A stretch of DNA of 64,000 bases. Origin: Imbricaverruca yamaguchii (lineage: Eukaryota; Arthropoda; Thecostraca; Neoverrucidae). Below, piece by piece: positions 1-14,000 of the stretch. The notes under the pieces were generated by a model. That model saw nothing but the letters and a program-made list of their open reading frames with translations. It made no database searches and was not told where the DNA came from. The position numbers and the translations under genes are program-made. Location of the stretch: the NCBI GenBank assembly GCA_034440575.1, contig JAOTOL010001635.1, positions 2,153,001-2,217,000 of the forward strand, written 5' to 3'. Every line of letters begins with the position of its first letter. Position 1 is the stretch's first letter.

Positions 1-4
1 AGTC

Positions 5-6
<2 letters not shown>

Positions 7-50
<44 letters not shown>
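7..50. repeat. (AT)n microsatellite
   Basis: About 22 uninterrupted AT dinucleotides near the window's left edge. Confidence 0.9.
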
Positions 51-52
<2 letters not shown>

Positions 53-261
53 TTGATGTTGCTAATGTAATCTGTGGGCAGACATTAATTGACAGAAATC
101 CCCACCATGAGGAAGTTAAAAACAGTTAATTTAACAAGTATAATAATTGCTGAGTTCTTAGCCTTCTGTCACCACCAGTGCTGTACACTCCTGGCAAGTA
201 CCCTTCGCACCCATGCATGGAGCCATGCCCACAATGTAATTGCTTATCCCTTGTGTTGCAG

Positions 262-289
262 GGAGACATGGTGGAGAAAGTCAGTGAAG
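262..289 (+). CDS. 28-nt microexon of the main gene
   Basis: A 28-base exon sits between a pyrimidine-rich acceptor (cccttgtgttgcag) and a very strong donor (GTAAGTGAGT). Read in phase 0 it encodes GDMVEKVSE plus the first base of the next codon. The exon at 1426 begins with the two bases that complete an Asp codon, giving [17 protein letters not shown] without a stop. The phase match and good splice sites support it. Its smallness makes it easy for gene finders to miss. A chance match remains possible because only 28 bases are involved. Confidence 0.6.
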
Positions 290-3200
290 GTAAGTGAGTC
301 GACCTGGAGGTGGAGCTGTTTGTGTGTTTATTGGGTGGTTCACGACGCACTTTATCCACATTCACGGGTAATGGCGCCGCCCACACTGTTTTGCCGGTGT
401 GCCGCGGGATTGGGAAATGTCCTGAGTGGCGCTAGTGTCCAACCCGGGACCTTTGTTACCCATAGCCTGACACCTTAACCACTCGGCTATCCCCGCCCCG
501 AGGTGGAGCCGTGGCCTCCTAGCCTGATGCTATGTGGCTTGCTACCTATGGCAGCGTGCGTTGCCTGCTACCTATGTCGGTATGCACCGATGCCAGCCGA
601 CATTGGCCCGTGTCTCTGCCACATCAGTGTGCACGCTGGTCTGGCCAGGCGGCCAGTTCGCACCTACTACTGGCTGACGTCGGGAGCTACAGTGGTAGGG
701 AACGCTATTGGACTGGTTGCAGTGGCTAGCGAGATGTTTGGGCGACTTACAACAGCTGGCTATTCTGTAGCCTTCTGGCGCTGGCAGTTGGTGACAGTCT
801 ACTACGGTCTGTGGTAACAGGTGACGGCACGCTATCGTCTGTTGGTCTCGGTGACTATCTGCGACAGTGTATGACACCAGGTGAAGGGTTATAACACTGT
901 GCAACACTTTAGGACACGGTGTGACATTGTATGGTACTTTGTCACAGTTTGTGGATTTGTGCGACAGACTATGACACCCTGTAACATGTGAGGACTGTGG
1001 CACTCTGTAACATGTGAGGACTGTGACACTTTGTAACATGTGAGGACTGTGGCACTCTGTGACATGTGAGAACTGTGGCACTCTGTAACATGTGAGGACT
1101 GTGGCACCCTGTAACATGTAAGGACTGTGGCACTCTGTAACATGTGAGGACTCTGGCACTCTGGGGTAGTTCCTGACGACGTTTGCCATGGCCTGCCATG
1201 CTCTATGGAATGTGTGACAGCTTGTGACGGATTGTGACGGGTTGTGACAGCTTGCGACGGGTTGTGACAGGTTGTGACAGCTTGTGAGGGGTTGTGACAG
1301 GTTGTGACCGGTTGTGACAGCTTGTGACGGGTTGTGACAGCTTGTAACGGGTTGTGACAGCTTGCGACTGGTTGTGACATTGTGACAGCTTGTGACGGGT
1401 TGTGACAGCTTGTGACGGGTTACAGACGAGTGGGTGACACGCCGCCGTGTGGAGGTCACCACCACCAAAAACATCGAGACGCGCGTGCAGAGACAACTGC
1501 TGCTCGAGGACGGCAAAGTCATCGAGGACTCCGGTCCCATGATCAGCACCGACACGACCGTCGACACCACGGAGAAGAAGGACGAGAACACAGAGGTGAG
1601 TCGCCGTCTGCAGCTGGTGTGCTGCGATGTCTGGACGCCTCAGGAGCTAAGCCACCGTCCGGGTCGTTTTGCATTGGTTGGACATTCGGTACGTTTCGGT
1701 GCAATGTTATCGTCCGCGGTCGAACCGGTTACTCCCAGCATGGCACGGGCCGGTGCACTGCGTTATTTCACCTTGAAGAGTGGAGCCAACTGGGTGATAT
1801 ATCGCAGCGTATTTTGCATCATGTCAGTTAACTTCAACTCCGTCTGGACAGACCTGTGCGACGCGCCAGATACGGGAAAAGGCCGTCCCATTCTGTCGGA
1901 TGTATATCGCAATTCATTCCATTTGGGTGGTAGCGTATCAAATCCACCTGGCCGAAAATAGAATGTTCGTGAGAAATCTGATAACGCTTTACGGATGAGT
2001 GCGGGTTTAAATATATCTGGCCAATCATCCACGTATTAACGTCCTGTTCCCTTTTCCAAATCAAGATAGAGAGCGCTGATCGTTGTTCATTATATGAACT
2101 CTTTCAGGATTACACCATCCATCTCCGGCGTTGTAAATTATAGTTGATTCAGTTATCGTTGATGGAGATGAAGACGGGGGGAAATCAAAATGGCATGCGG
2201 TATGACAGAGGTAATGACAACTATAAAACAACGCGTGATACGAAAACTTGCACAAGAATCATCATTCTAATCAGTACCTATAAAAGAATTAGGCAAAATT
2301 TGGCGTACGACAAAGGACGGTTTATCATCAATCCAGAAAGATCTGATCGCATTTGCGCACTATTGCGCATTGTCTGTCAGCTTCACGGGACTGCGCATGC
2401 TTGAGATGCCTCCTAGCGGGGAATGTAAACACTCCACCGACAGCCGCTCATGCAAATGTGACATTGTTGCCCGAGGGAACTTCTCAGAGCTACAGGAGAA
2501 CACTGTGTGCCGTTTTCCGTTTCGTTTATTTCGCTTCCACTTGGTTTTTCTTCACACCATGCATGCTTGATTTGAGGTTATGGTGCCATGAATGATTTGC
2601 AACAATTCTGCGCCAAATGTATCAGCTGTAGATCTCGAATGCTTGCCGTGTCGTAGGGTATGGTGATATCCAGCTAGAGACTATGTGAACATCTCACGTG
2701 CTCCATACTGTAGCGGCGCTACAATTGATCCCAATGACAACCACTGTTAGATCAACTCGGGAGAGTATTTTTGATCCACCAAGAATGGAGAGAAACACGT
2801 GCTGATCCACGCTGAAAAACCGAGACAGCTGGCAGAAAATGTAGAGGACTATCGTGTAGGGAAAGTCTGGCATGGCTGTGATCGGGTTGACCCAGTCAAA
2901 CCTTTACATTTATTTCAAAGTCTGGCTTCACATCCTCCGCTGCCTTGTCCCTCACATATCATGGAAAGCGAAAGGCAAGCCCTCAAAAGAGCTTGCCTTT
3001 CGAAGCACTGCTTACGCTTACGTTTTCGAACAAGGTCAGGTGCGACCGAAGTCCGAGCTGAAAATGACTCATGAATCAGATTGTGGGATTGAAAGGTGGG
3101 GCCAAAAAGCATCACCTGTAACTGGAGGATCTATGATTCCGCCAACTGAGTATTATTTTGACAGGGCGCCTACCTGAGCTCGGAGGAGTCTGGAGAGGCA

Positions 3201-4187
3201 TCATTTCCTCACAGGGACGCCACTGACTCGTAACCTCTCAAGGGGGTCCACTCCAGTGTCCCTGGAGTGGCGCCTTTGCTACTCAGCGGGCGTCTTCGGC
3301 TGAAAGATGCAAGAGGGTTCACTCGCCTCTTGGAGTTAGAGACGTCATGGAGGAGCGCCTCTTCGAGTCATAGGACCACTTTCTGATTCTAAGTAGGGGA
3401 GGAGCGGTCGACGCTTCTCTTTTCGTCCCTTTCTCTTGGATCCATCCCTACCACATACGACCCTGGCTCCAAGAGCAAAGATGGGACCAAGACTCTGGTG
3501 GCTGCCGCGATTGAAGAGTGATGGCTTGTAAGACTGTTTGCCTCTATTGACCTGGCTACACAAACCTATCGTGCGGCTCACGTGGCAACGCCCAAGCCAC
3601 GTATCAACTAGTGGTGTGTCCGATAACAGAATGCAGCGTTCACACTCCGCCACGCAACCAACTGGCAGCTCTCAGAGCGCTGCCAACCTGCGTGCGTTTC
3701 CGGCAGTTCACACAAAGAAATGCAAAGCGCATGACAAATTCCCTTTACATATGCGGCTCGCCTCCCAGACCCACGAACAACTAGTGGTGGTAGCTCAGCT
3801 ATTAAGTACGGATCCCGCTTCCAGATGGGCTTGCTAGGCAGCGCGCACAGACGATGTAACTATAGCAGACCAACATTCTGAAGCAATGTCTCCTTTGGAC
3901 TTACCACTGGTTGAATGAGCTTCCAGTAGTCGATGTTATCGATTCTTTACTATATTGTGAGGGCGGTGGCTCTGATATGCCGCGAATAATTAGGGTGCAC
4001 TATGTGCTCTCACATTCTGAGTTCCTCGGAGGCATTCTCTTCAGAAGATTTCTTCAGAGGCTTCAGAGAAGGAGCAACGAATACCAGGATAGGGATAGAG
4101 GATGGGGACGAGTGTCCCCACAATCTGATATGGGCGCAGACTAGGCTAGCAGAGTTTTGAACATGTGCAACTGAAGCAAAGCATCCC

Positions 4188-4280
<93 letters not shown>

Positions 4281-7200
4281 GTATACATATTTAGAATGCC
4301 ACCCTTGTCAATGGTATACATGAGACACTTCTCTAGAAAGTCAACCCCGGCCAAATATCCGGGTAGCTTCAATTTCTCAACTCTGAAGTAAAGTTGGCAC
4401 TATACATCATCAGAATCACCGAGGATACATAGCCAAGAACTGTTGCACTGGTATTCGTCTGTGACCGGAATTGTTTTGCGGCATTTATAATCGAGTGGTT
4501 CAACACTTTGAGATTCTGACAGGTTTGTTAGCATACAGTGGGCTTAGAGTTCCCACCTAATTCCACTATCATCAGAAGGATCGTTACTGGAGCTTGACAC
4601 CACTGATCAGATCAAGCAAGCGGAGAAAACCAAGCAGATATTCCATGCAAGAAGTGCTTAACAATGTTGCATGGTAGGTGGCATGTTATAGTGCATGCTC
4701 AGGGGCCATGTCAATGCTCGGAACAAGCTTTAGGCACTCTTATGCGACATAATGCTCCACATATCTCTGACCACGCCTCATTTCCCCGTTCTCTATTCCA
4801 CTTCTCCCTCACATGTCCTGATTTACCATATTTGTTATGTTCAGCAAAATGCAGAATAATGTTGAAATTGAGGTCTCGAGATATGCACGAACTGGAACGC
4901 ATATGTGCATTCTACAGAACAAAACTATGTCCGATGCTCTAATGTGTGCATTATTGCTTTATGAAGCTGTTGCATTTATTATTCGAATCACGTCTTAGTT
5001 TTAATCTTCCCCTAATACCTCAACGTCAATAATTGTGTCACACTTTCGTATCGACGCTGTATGTGTGTCTAATAAGTATAACCCAACGGAACCACCTCCC
5101 ATGCCATGCGGCAATTGTCTTTCAATTTCGGCCTCCAAGTTTGGTTAAGAACTGTCAAATGCCTTCGACACTAAGAACAACACAAGGCAAGCATGCCACA
5201 GCATAGCACCAATTGAGAACATTTCCAACACGCCTCCCAAATCCCGTTCCTGGAGTCGCCCTAGCTAAAGCAATGATTCAAATGTAACGCCCCGTGTAAA
5301 AGAGTCTGCTAGGCAAATTCGCCAAATTGCATGCTGTTCGCCCAAAATGTCCAGCAGCCAGCCAAAAAAAAAAACACGGGTGGCACTTTGTTGTCTTTCC
5401 CCGTTGCATGAAATGACTAAGCAAGTGCGATGGCAGAATATCAATCAGCGAGGCCAATCAGCTTAAACGGCCGTGGCAGGCAAGGGCATGAAATTCCATG
5501 GGCTTCCCGACCGTAGCGCCGCAGTGGATGTTTTTGAAACCAGAGCCACCGCTGGGTGTCACATAGATGGCAATAGTGTCTTCCAGGTAGCTTGCCAGGT
5601 TGTCTGTCGGTGCCTGAATCAGCCATTGGGTGAAGTCGGTGTCGCTTGCGTAAAAATATATGCGTATGTTTATATTACACACATGAGCCGTCTTCTCGGA
5701 TCCAACGCCAAAAGTTGGATCCACAAAGAGACCCAACTTTCCCAATGTGCTACCAGCAGGTCATTTAAATGAGCTCAATCTCGATCGAACCTTAAACTGC
5801 CGAGAGATGAGGAAGTATTGCTCCCCTTTTACGCATGTCTTTCGCATATTTTCCGACCCGATATTTTCAGGATATTCCCCGAATCCATTCAGATATCTTG
5901 CCAAAAGCTTGCCTAGTATTCCACAACTGATTAGCGGACTGCTGAGTGATTAATTATTTGCATAATAACCTAGGGATCTCCAAACGAGCAGAAATATTTC
6001 TTCTTTGGCTTCGAATTCGAAAGAGAACAAAACCACAAAAAAGTCGGAATATGTGTCATAGAACATAGTATTATGTCCTATCGGTGCGCCACGTTGCAGA
6101 TCAATTGCAGGTTAGATGACGAAAGTACAACACAATATGTGCCAATGCTGTTCCTCCTGGCACCGGCAAAATACGTCTGCACACGTTTCACAGTTGACTG
6201 GTTCAGTTACGCACTCGCAAACCCGCGCCTCTCTATGTAGCTAAGAACAAAAATTAGAGGAGACAAAAATGTTCCTCCCCATCCAGCAGAACTTACGTCT
6301 CTATTAACCTGTAATGACTTGAAAGAGAGCAAGCGCAGATATGCACGTAGAAAACATCAACTCGTGCAACAAGAGCACGTGACATCACTAAGCTGCCTAA
6401 AAAGGACGTTCAGTGTCATTACAGCAGTTCGTAGTTTCTGCGCAGATGAGTACAGGTCCACATTTCAGGTCATGCCTGCGTGACCTGACCTGACAGTGAC
6501 CCTTATCTTTGCAAGAAGGCAAAGCGAAGACACAAGCGAATACCTGGATCTTTGCGTAGAAGACAAAGCGCTCCATCAAACATATTCTGGTTTTGCGCCA
6601 TTGTTGATAGGCTGGAGCTTTGAACCTGGAAACAATCCTTGGCCTTGACCTGATATCGTAGCCTGGTATGAAGCCATTCAAGTTATTGTTTCTTCTTGGA
6701 CAACTACCTATATGTCGATATAAAAACTGTTGGGTATATTTTTAACCCTATTTGTTGCAGCTCTTGGAATCGTACCCTGAAAATGACAACTTTGTGAACC
6801 GATGACCTGGCTGTGACCATGTCTAGCTTCGTGATCCCGGCTTCCCAGACAAGCATTTTGACATCAAGGTGTCCGCTATTCAATCATCAGCAGGTGTTCT
6901 CATCTAAGTGGAATCGTGTCGCGACTTCAGTGGCTATCTCATAAAAGCACGAGGGCTAAAAGCACCTCCCACACAATAGTTCTAAGGTGAAGCTGGTGAA
7001 ATCAAAATTGAAAGTGAATGTGATGCGTGGCTTTAACCTGGTGGCAGTCGGTTCTGAACGCTTCAAATAGCCTCTTTGTGTATGCGAGAGCGTACATTCA
7101 CTGCGGCTTAATCATTGTTGGCAATGGACGGTTTGCATTCAGTTTACCGTCGTCAACACAAGTCAGTGCCTAAATAGCTCCAAACGCCCCAGAGCTCTGA

Positions 7201-10200
7201 CATTATCCCAAAGAAATGACATTTCCAGCCTCGCCTTGCACCTATTCGTTCCTTTTGGCAGAAACGAAAAAAAATTGCCCATTCTTGCTGTATTCTCGGA
7301 TTTAAGTGACTTGGTTCAAGATTTGACTGTAGGCGAAACTCTGGGAAAAAGTGACCATAACATAGTTAGATTCAAGGCACATGTAGGGGAAATTATCAAG
7401 GATAATTTGGTAAAGGTTCCAAATTTCAACAGAGCAGACTTTAACGGCATGAGAGCGGCTTTAAGTGCCATCAGATGGGAAGAAGAATTCTCCAATTTAA
7501 ATGCCTGTGAAATGTGGGAAAAGTTCAAATCTTACTTAAAGGAAACTCAGATTAAACATGTCCCCCAAAAGCAAAGACGCAAAAGAAGGGTAGGAAAGCC
7601 AGCATGGCTTACACCAGACGTGATAAAAGCAATTAGGGCTAAGAAAACTGCATTTAGAGTTTTTAAAGAAGCCTCAAATGTCATTAATCTAAAGGCGTAT
7701 CGAAAAGCTAGAGACACTGTGAAGCAAAAAACCAGAGCAGCAAAGCGAGCAAAGGAACTGGATTTAGCTAGAAACTGTAATGGGGACAGTAAAAAGTTCT
7801 TTAGTTTCTACAAGCTGAGTAAAGTTTCTAGCACAATTGGTCCACTGGAAGTAAACGGGACTACATTGGGTGAGGATAGTGAGATGGTTGAGGAGCTGAG
7901 CAAGCAGTTCAAATCAGTGTTTACATTGGAAGATATGACCAATCTGCCGACCGTACACCATAGTTCAGTTACATGGGATCTGACAAATGATGTTGATTTC
8001 ATTGGTAGTGATGTTGTTTACAATCATATCAGGAAAATAAAGCCAAATAAGGCAGCAGGACCTGATGATATTTATGCTAGGGTGTTGCGGGAAACTGAAA
8101 AGGAACTGGCATTTCCACTTAGTATAATATTTTGTAGATCAGTTTCACATAATGAAATTCCAACCGATTGGAAAAGGGCAAATGTAGTTCCTATTTTCAA
8201 GAAAGGAGAAAGAGGGAAAGTTGAAAACTATAGGCCAATAAGTCTCACATCCCTAGTCTGCAAGGTACTCGAATCAATTATCAAGGATAGAATAGTTAGT
8301 TATCTGGAAGGTAGCAGATTGATTCAAGATACTCAACATGGATTTAGAAAAGGACGATCGTGTCTCACAAACCTCTTGGACTTTTTGAACTTCGCCACAG
8401 AACAATTTGATCAGGGAAATCAGGTTGATGTAGCATATCTTGACTTTAGTAAGGCCTTTGACAAGGTACCCCATAAACGGTTAATGATACAGCTTCAGTC
8501 CCATGGTATTGCAGGTAGCATCTTAAAATGGATAGAGTTGTGGCTTTCAGATAGACAGCAAAGAGTGATGCTAAATGGTACAAAGTCATCATGGCAAAAT
8601 GTTCTTAGTGGAGTCCCCCAGGGGTCAGTACTAGGGCCATTACTGTTCATTATATTTGTAAATAACATTGAAAGTGGCCTAAGCAGTAAAGTTTTGAAAT
8701 TTGCAGATGATTTGAAGGTCTTTAGGGCAATAACAGGTCAGAATGAGCATATCACGCTGCAAAAAGACTTAGACGAACTTGTGAAGTGGTCCGAAGAATG
8801 GCAAATGAAATTTAACTTTGATAAGTGCAAAATCATGCATGTAGGTAAGCAGCATATGAAGGCTCCATACTTGATGGGTGGCCAAGTGCTATCAGTGACT
8901 CAACAGGGAAGGATTTAGGTGTTATTCTAAACACAAAATTGGGGGCATCAGAACAGACCAAGGAAGCCAGGAAGAAGGCACTGAGAATGCTCGGGGCAAT
9001 AAATAGGAATGTATCATACAGAAGTGAGGAAGTGATCAGGAAGCTTTACTGTGCATACGTCAGGCCACATTTGGAATACTGCATCCAAGCTTGGTCTCCT
9101 AGCTATGAAAAAGATTGTTGGCTTTTAGAGAGAGTACAAAGAGGGCTACAAAAATGGTTAATGGCATAAGCAACCTGGCATATGAGGAAAGATTGAAGAA
9201 ATTGAATATGTTTTCACTTAGATATAGAAGGCTGAGAGGAGATCTCATCGAGGTCTTTAAATTTGTCAATGGTCTGGAGAGGGGATACCTTGGGGAAATG
9301 TTTGAATTTAACAGAAATGATGCAATTAGAGGTCATAAATTCAAAATTAAAATTAACCACAGCAGAACAAGGTTAAGGCAAACTTTCTTCACCAACAGGG
9401 TAGTGGAACACTGGAACCAGCTGCCAGAAAACATCGTCAGTAGCAGCACATTGAACATCTTTAAAAACAGCATAGACAATCATTATAAGAATAGAGGGCT
9501 TGCTTTTCAGTATTACAGGGAGGGCTGATTGGCAGATTTGGTGGGCAACTGGTTCAGTGTACAGAGTGCAATCAAGAAGGGCCCTTGTGGCTCAGAGTTG
9601 CACTAATCTTTTATGTCTTTATGTCTTTATGTAGTGCGCGGAACATTTTTTTATAGAAGCCGAGGAAAGGGTCAATTTCGCGTTGTGTCGTCTAGCTAGA
9701 TAATGTATCATTGAGCCAACCACCAACACTAGACCTTACTCTCATTTTCCTCCGTCACATTTCATCGCAAAAAGGTAATTGTGAAAGGTAAATAGCATGT
9801 CCGTAGTCCAGTTCCCAGTGAAGCTCGTATCCAGGAGGTATTATGCATAATTGGCTCCAGGCGGGATTTTGGGATATTTGGTTGCAGCATTTTCATCGCG
9901 ATGATCCGTCATCGCGCATCGAACCGCATGTTTACAATTCTGCTATAAAACATAATTATTTATATTATGTGTTTGTATGCATTGCGTTATTTGCTCAACA
10001 TCAGGATTTTAATGTGCACGCGATAGCCATGCAGTGGAGACGACGAGTTGTGCTGGCTAAGTCGCACACATTCACGAGGAGGATCGCATTAAGACGCCGA
10101 AAGGAATGGTCTTAAACAATTGGTTGAACTTCATTTCAAATCATCGGCGACGTGTTACCTACCATGCAAACAAAAACATATATAAGCATGTCTCAATCGA

Positions 10201-11042
10201 CGGTTTTTTAGTGCGCTGGCCTTATACTTGCCATATGCTGACTTTTTGTCATACACAAATTACATCATTATATATTGGACACACTTCTTGCCGCACCAGC
10301 GTCGCTGATTGGTTGCGCAATTCTGGTCCATGACGCAGCCAAATCCACCGGGAGACCGCCAGGGGGCGCTAAAGGCCACCTCCGTGCAGCGGCACCTTGC
10401 ATGGGATAGGCAAGTGGCCACGTCTGTCCACGTGTTGGGATTCCAAGCACAGCCTGGCTTGCGATGTGCTGCGCCCGTCCGGAAAGGAGGCCGCTGCTAA
10501 GATCATCCACCCGATTGGCCAGCAGCCAAACGGATGTGAAGGCTCTGAACGGCGGGCCAGAGATTGATCTTCGCCGGTGCAGCGGTGCAACGTTTTCACT
10601 ATTTGCTGATACAACTCGGTAATGTAGAGGACTCTGTGCAACTCGGTACGGACATGGTAATGGCTGAGGATGTAAATGCCCGTCATGTTCGAGGCTTCAG
10701 TTGGTGCTTGTGGTGGTGGGGGGGCGGCGATCGGGAGAGCGACGTCTGTGTCTGGGAGCGAGGACTGTGGGTGTAGGGGGTGGGTCTGTAACGGGGGGTG
10801 GACAACCGGCGGATGTGCAGGTTGTAGGTAATTGTTAATTCCTGCATATGCACACATGCATAGCACCTACACGTGCACACACAAACATATACACATGCAC
10901 ATGCGTACACACAAACACACAAACAGACATACACATATATATATAGTGTAGGCTTATGTAGGCATCAGTGAATAGGACCCAGGTTGAGAGCCCATCACGA
11001 CGCCATCATTTGGCAGAAATATCCTACCATCGGGGACCAGAA

Positions 11043-11076
<34 letters not shown>

Positions 11077-14000
11077 ATGGTGTGCTTACAAGCGGCTGAT
11101 GATCGCTTCTATTATTTTTAGTCGTTTCCGGTTCTTTACATTGGCGAGTTCTGCACAAGGTCCCATGTAGTCAAGGTGTGGTCGTGGGTGGTCCTTCTAT
11201 GCATGAGTCGAGAATCAGATTGCACGTGACAATTGGGTGGACGTGATAGTGACGTAGTGGTATGGCCAATGTGGCATGCGTTTTCCTGCAGTTCGCAACC
11301 TGCCTCCATGTTGACATTTGTGAGCATACACTGCATTGGTTGGCTCTATGTGCGGTTCCTGGCACCAGATAATTTTCATGACGAAGATGATGTCAGTTTG
11401 TTTCTTAGTAAATAATGTATTGAATGGGGTCATCTTCATTCGCTGGGATTACATGACTTTTGATGGTAGATTTAATCGCGCACTTATCCGCCTTATGGCT
11501 GTCAGTAATTTATTAAAAAAATACAGCTGATGTTTGGTTCCCATGATGTTGGTTAGAGCTGTCTGCTTGTCTTTGACTTAGAATAGGTAGATGACTTTCC
11601 TGATTACGTTATCTCGATTGGCACATGAGTAACTGTTGTTCACAAACACTTGTCTGGCAAGTTGGAGCTCCTTTTGGATTAGGTGCCACGAAGTACGAGT
11701 TACAAGGTCATAACGGAAATGGATCGAACCGCTCCAGTTGTGTATGTTCCTATCAGGGCACTGATTGTTAACGTTGCTGCATGAGCGACGCAGTTGATGC
11801 TCCCTTAATCTCAGATTGTTAACGTTCAGGCTTTTTTAATAGATTTGTAGCCTTTCTGTGTCCACTAAGCTGGTGATAACCATCTGATGTGTCAATATTT
11901 ACGTTGAGTAAAGCTAATTTGTTTTCTAAGCTAATCTCGTTTTTGAACGTCAATACTATCATCACCGTTCTCTTGAGTGTCATGTCTGAACTTCTCTAGA
12001 AGTTCACCGTTCAAGTTTTCCTCAAAGATGTCAGCATACATATTGTGCACATATATGGAATTATTTCCTGGTAGTATTGAGAGACTTGATTTATACATGG
12101 CCCATGTAGGCATTGGTGAATAGGGCCCAGGTGGAGAGCCCATCACGACGCCATCATTTGGCAGAAATATCGTACCATCGGGAACCAGAAGTAGACTTAT
12201 GTTGTAGACAGAAGTAGACAGAAGTAGAAGTCCGAGCATTTGTTCGCAGATTGACTTAGAAATATTTAGTGGAGCCATCTGGGAATGTTAGTAGGCATGT
12301 AATCGAGGATGATGTTGATGACATTTTTTATTGGCGCGCTGGTGGATAAGTTTTCAGCGTCAGTGACGCTAGAATTCCTTATGTGGTCTGAGATTTCAAG
12401 AACCAGACAGAAGTCATCATTATATCTTAGGTGATGTGTCGGGGGAAAAAATATATAATATAAAAAAAAAAAAAAAAATATAAAAAAAAATTATTTATTT
12501 TAAAAAAAATAAAAATTAAGTTTGTTTATCCTGTTCGTGACTGGGAATAGCTACCTGATTATAATTAAGTAGAATGATATTTTTGAAAACAATAAGTGGG
12601 CAGTGATCACTCTGTTCGTCCCACATTTCATTTCTGGTTCCGGATGATCACTGAGCACCCGAGAGCGAGAGGGTCGGCACTAGATAGGTAGCGAACACTA
12701 CCTCCAGAACGGTAGGTGGTCGTCACCAGGCACCCAGAGCCTGAGCAGGACAGCTCCTGCACCGTCACGAGCGCGGGCCGGCATTTACACACAAGACCGA
12801 CGTCAGAGATTGCCGCAGTCCACACCAGGAGAGACGGAGCCCGGCATCGGGCAGGAAGGGAGCGACACGCCATCGACTGTCGCCCCACAACGCGCGTGTT
12901 TCCGCGATTGTCGCGCTCGCGGCGCATTCCATGCGTCACGGTCCGCGAGCGGCTGTGACTCGAGGTGCGCCACCGAGGTCACCAGATGACCCGTGTGGCA
13001 GTGACTCATGGCGAGCCACGAGGCGCTAAATATTCATATCGGCACATCACGGTATTCGCCGCGCCGCCGGCCATGCACACGCCGTCCGCCCGGTGTCATC
13101 TGACAACCAATCGCAGCTGCTGGCGGATCACGTGACGCGAACAGTCGGCGAGCTCTCCGTGGACGAGTTTTCAGCATCCAATGGAATTGCAGACGGCGGA
13201 ATGCAGGACATCTGAAAGCGTTTAGTTACATACGTGGCGCATGTGAACACATGTGCGGCAAACAAGCGTGATATGTATGTGAAGTGTCGGTGCCACCTCA
13301 AGTTTGACGCAGACATGATTCGCACCCACAATTAAAAATATTACAGAAACCTGCACCATCGTAGGCGCGGAATATATTCACATTCCACGAATCGCCACTG
13401 AAGCTGACACCACTTGGCCTTCAGATCGACTCATCGTGTGCAAATCCTGGCGGGGTACTTCTTCACATTCGGTCCACCCGTGGACATCCATCAAATGTCG
13501 GCAGATGGTGGCCGCCGCTGGTAGAGGGAATTCATCAACGGAATTCAGCAACGCAGAGGGAATCCATCAACGGAACCACGTACCGGTCGAATTAGGCCGG
13601 CCAACATTTGACGGCTGGTGGAACTTTGAACTGCCGAATGAATATGTGCTCAATCGTAGATGAACATTTTTGTTGATAGTAACAGCCAGATCACAGCGGA
13701 AGTTACGTCGGAATATTCTTCTTCCCTGCTAGATGCAGCAACACATCCAAAATCGTTCATGCCCTTTAACGAATATATATTGTCTTTAGATGTATGCAGC
13801 ACCATTAGTTCTCAAAGTATGCAGCTTTAGCGTAATCTGTAAAATAGGTACGCTCGATTCAATAGTCATTCATAATAATCACGAGGGTTACCTCGTGATA
13901 GCACTATCAAATAGACATGTTTCTTTTTAATGAAACTAAAACTGCATATTCTGAAAATGAATGGAGTTGTATGCATCTAAAGACAATATACATTCGTTGA

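Larger units (their letters stand above)
1596..7284 (+). other. Intron, left part: no gene seen
   Basis: Apart from the (AT)n at 4191-4290 I see only short, non-conserved ORFs, including one unexplained minus-strand ORF at 5458-5745 that is listed separately. Composition is AT-rich and mixed, as expected for intron or dead repeats. Confidence 0.5.
7285..9632 (+). mobile_element. CR1/L2-type non-LTR retrotransposon, 5'-truncated
   Basis: The element begins inside the endonuclease domain (SDHNIV motif near 7350) and continues through a reverse transcriptase and a C-terminal tail region. The 3' end (9609-9632) carries short tandem copies of an octamer (ctttatgt), the hallmark of CR1/L2-like 3' ends rather than a poly(A) tail. 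It is clearly more AT-rich than the gene exons around it and otherwise well preserved, suggesting a fairly recent insertion. Two frameshifts (about 8890 and 9140) and the 5' truncation make it non-autonomous. Confidence 0.85.
10955..12280 (-). mobile_element. Degraded Penelope-like element with tandem partial copy
   Basis: Read on the minus strand, the order is reverse transcriptase fragment (about 12280 to 11570), then a region ending in a GIY-YIG endonuclease-like part (about 11370 to 11065), then a short (AT)n run (11042-11075), then a second copy of the RT fragment (about 11045 to 10955). This RT plus GIY-YIG order and a head-to-tail partial repeat are typical of Penelope-like elements. 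Both parts are broken by frameshifts and stops. Confidence 0.72.

Noticed and set aside
4010..4372. Tyr/Ile-repeat minus ORF
   Set aside because: Translation of the (AT)n microsatellite.
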